DNA of 42,245 bases from Candidatus Omnitrophota bacterium. Lineage in GTDB: Bacteria; Omnitrophota; Gorgyraeia; 2-01-FULL-45-10. The letters are not shown here. The stretch covers positions 1 to 42,245 of the forward strand of contig JAQUSB010000016.1 of assembly GCA_028715345.1 (NCBI GenBank), given 5' to 3'. Position 1 is the first letter of the stretch. Below are more model-generated notes on this DNA. The model did not search any database and was not told where the DNA came from. It saw only the letters and a program-made list of their open reading frames with translations.

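Noticed and set aside
42202-42204. TTG as the start codon of the giant gene
   Set aside because: No Shine-Dalgarno precedes it, and 13 in-frame sense codons continue upstream to the window edge, so it is only the first start-like codon in the visible part.
547-42245. Non-ribosomal peptide or polyketide synthase, the usual explanation for a giant bacterial frame
   Set aside because: No adenylation, condensation, ketosynthase or carrier-domain motifs were seen anywhere in the translation.

Overview
The window is almost entirely one reading frame on the minus strand. It runs from the right-hand edge down to a TAA at 547-549 without a single stop, at least 13,898 codons (about 41.7 kb). No start codon for it lies convincingly inside the window: the frame stays open through the last base, so the protein is truncated at its N-terminus and is longer than what is seen. 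Residue numbers below count from the first possible in-window start, the TTG at 42202-42204 (residue r occupies bases 42205-3r to 42207-3r); this numbering is only a ruler.

Organism: a bacterium. Intact frames of this size made of many fused enzyme-like and membrane modules are known from Candidatus Omnitrophota (OP3), and a draft genome from that phylum is my best guess. This is inference from gene architecture; there is no rRNA or marker gene here.

Layout from N- to C-terminus (right to left in coordinates): a helical N-terminal part; a first cluster of about 11 membrane segments; a long beta-rich region; a short piece with the SHDxxE...RWxxGD signature of GT84/GT2-type beta-glucan synthases; a second membrane cluster; a poly(A)-polymerase/CCA-transferase-like nucleotidyltransferase; an Ala/Pro/Gln linker with five 24-25-residue repeats; a DUF89-like domain; a degenerate GGDEF domain; an NDK-like domain; a 1,350-residue uncharacterised stretch holding a CofD C-terminal half; a cytidylate-kinase-like P-loop domain; a second NDK-like domain; an HD phosphohydrolase domain; a sugar-nucleotidyltransferase-like domain with hexapeptide-type beta-helix segments and a short repeat family; a ROK sugar-kinase fold whose halves occur in swapped order; a membrane hairpin; a 2H phosphoesterase; two tandem [helical repeat + CofD/YvcK-like] units with a membrane patch between them; an HExxH segment; a GT35 alpha-glucan-phosphorylase-like domain lacking the PLP lysine; and a membrane-anchored C-terminal segment with another HExxH motif.

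The recurring themes are glycan and sugar-nucleotide chemistry (GT84-like, sugar nucleotidyltransferase, ROK, GT35, CofD/YvcK) and nucleotide handling (CMK, two NDK, GGDEF, NTase, HD, 2H). Many modules are duplicated, permuted, expanded or have altered catalytic residues, so some are probably structural or ligand-binding rather than catalytic. The membrane clusters suggest a huge envelope-spanning or membrane-tethered assembly; its working is unknown.

Downstream of the giant gene lies a 346-base gap with a large multibranched inverted-repeat structure directly after the stop, a good sigma70-type promoter and a leader hairpin. These are followed by the first 66 codons of a second minus-strand gene with a signal peptide, which continues off the left edge. 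I found no RNA genes, CRISPR arrays or insertion sequences, and no credible plus-strand gene.
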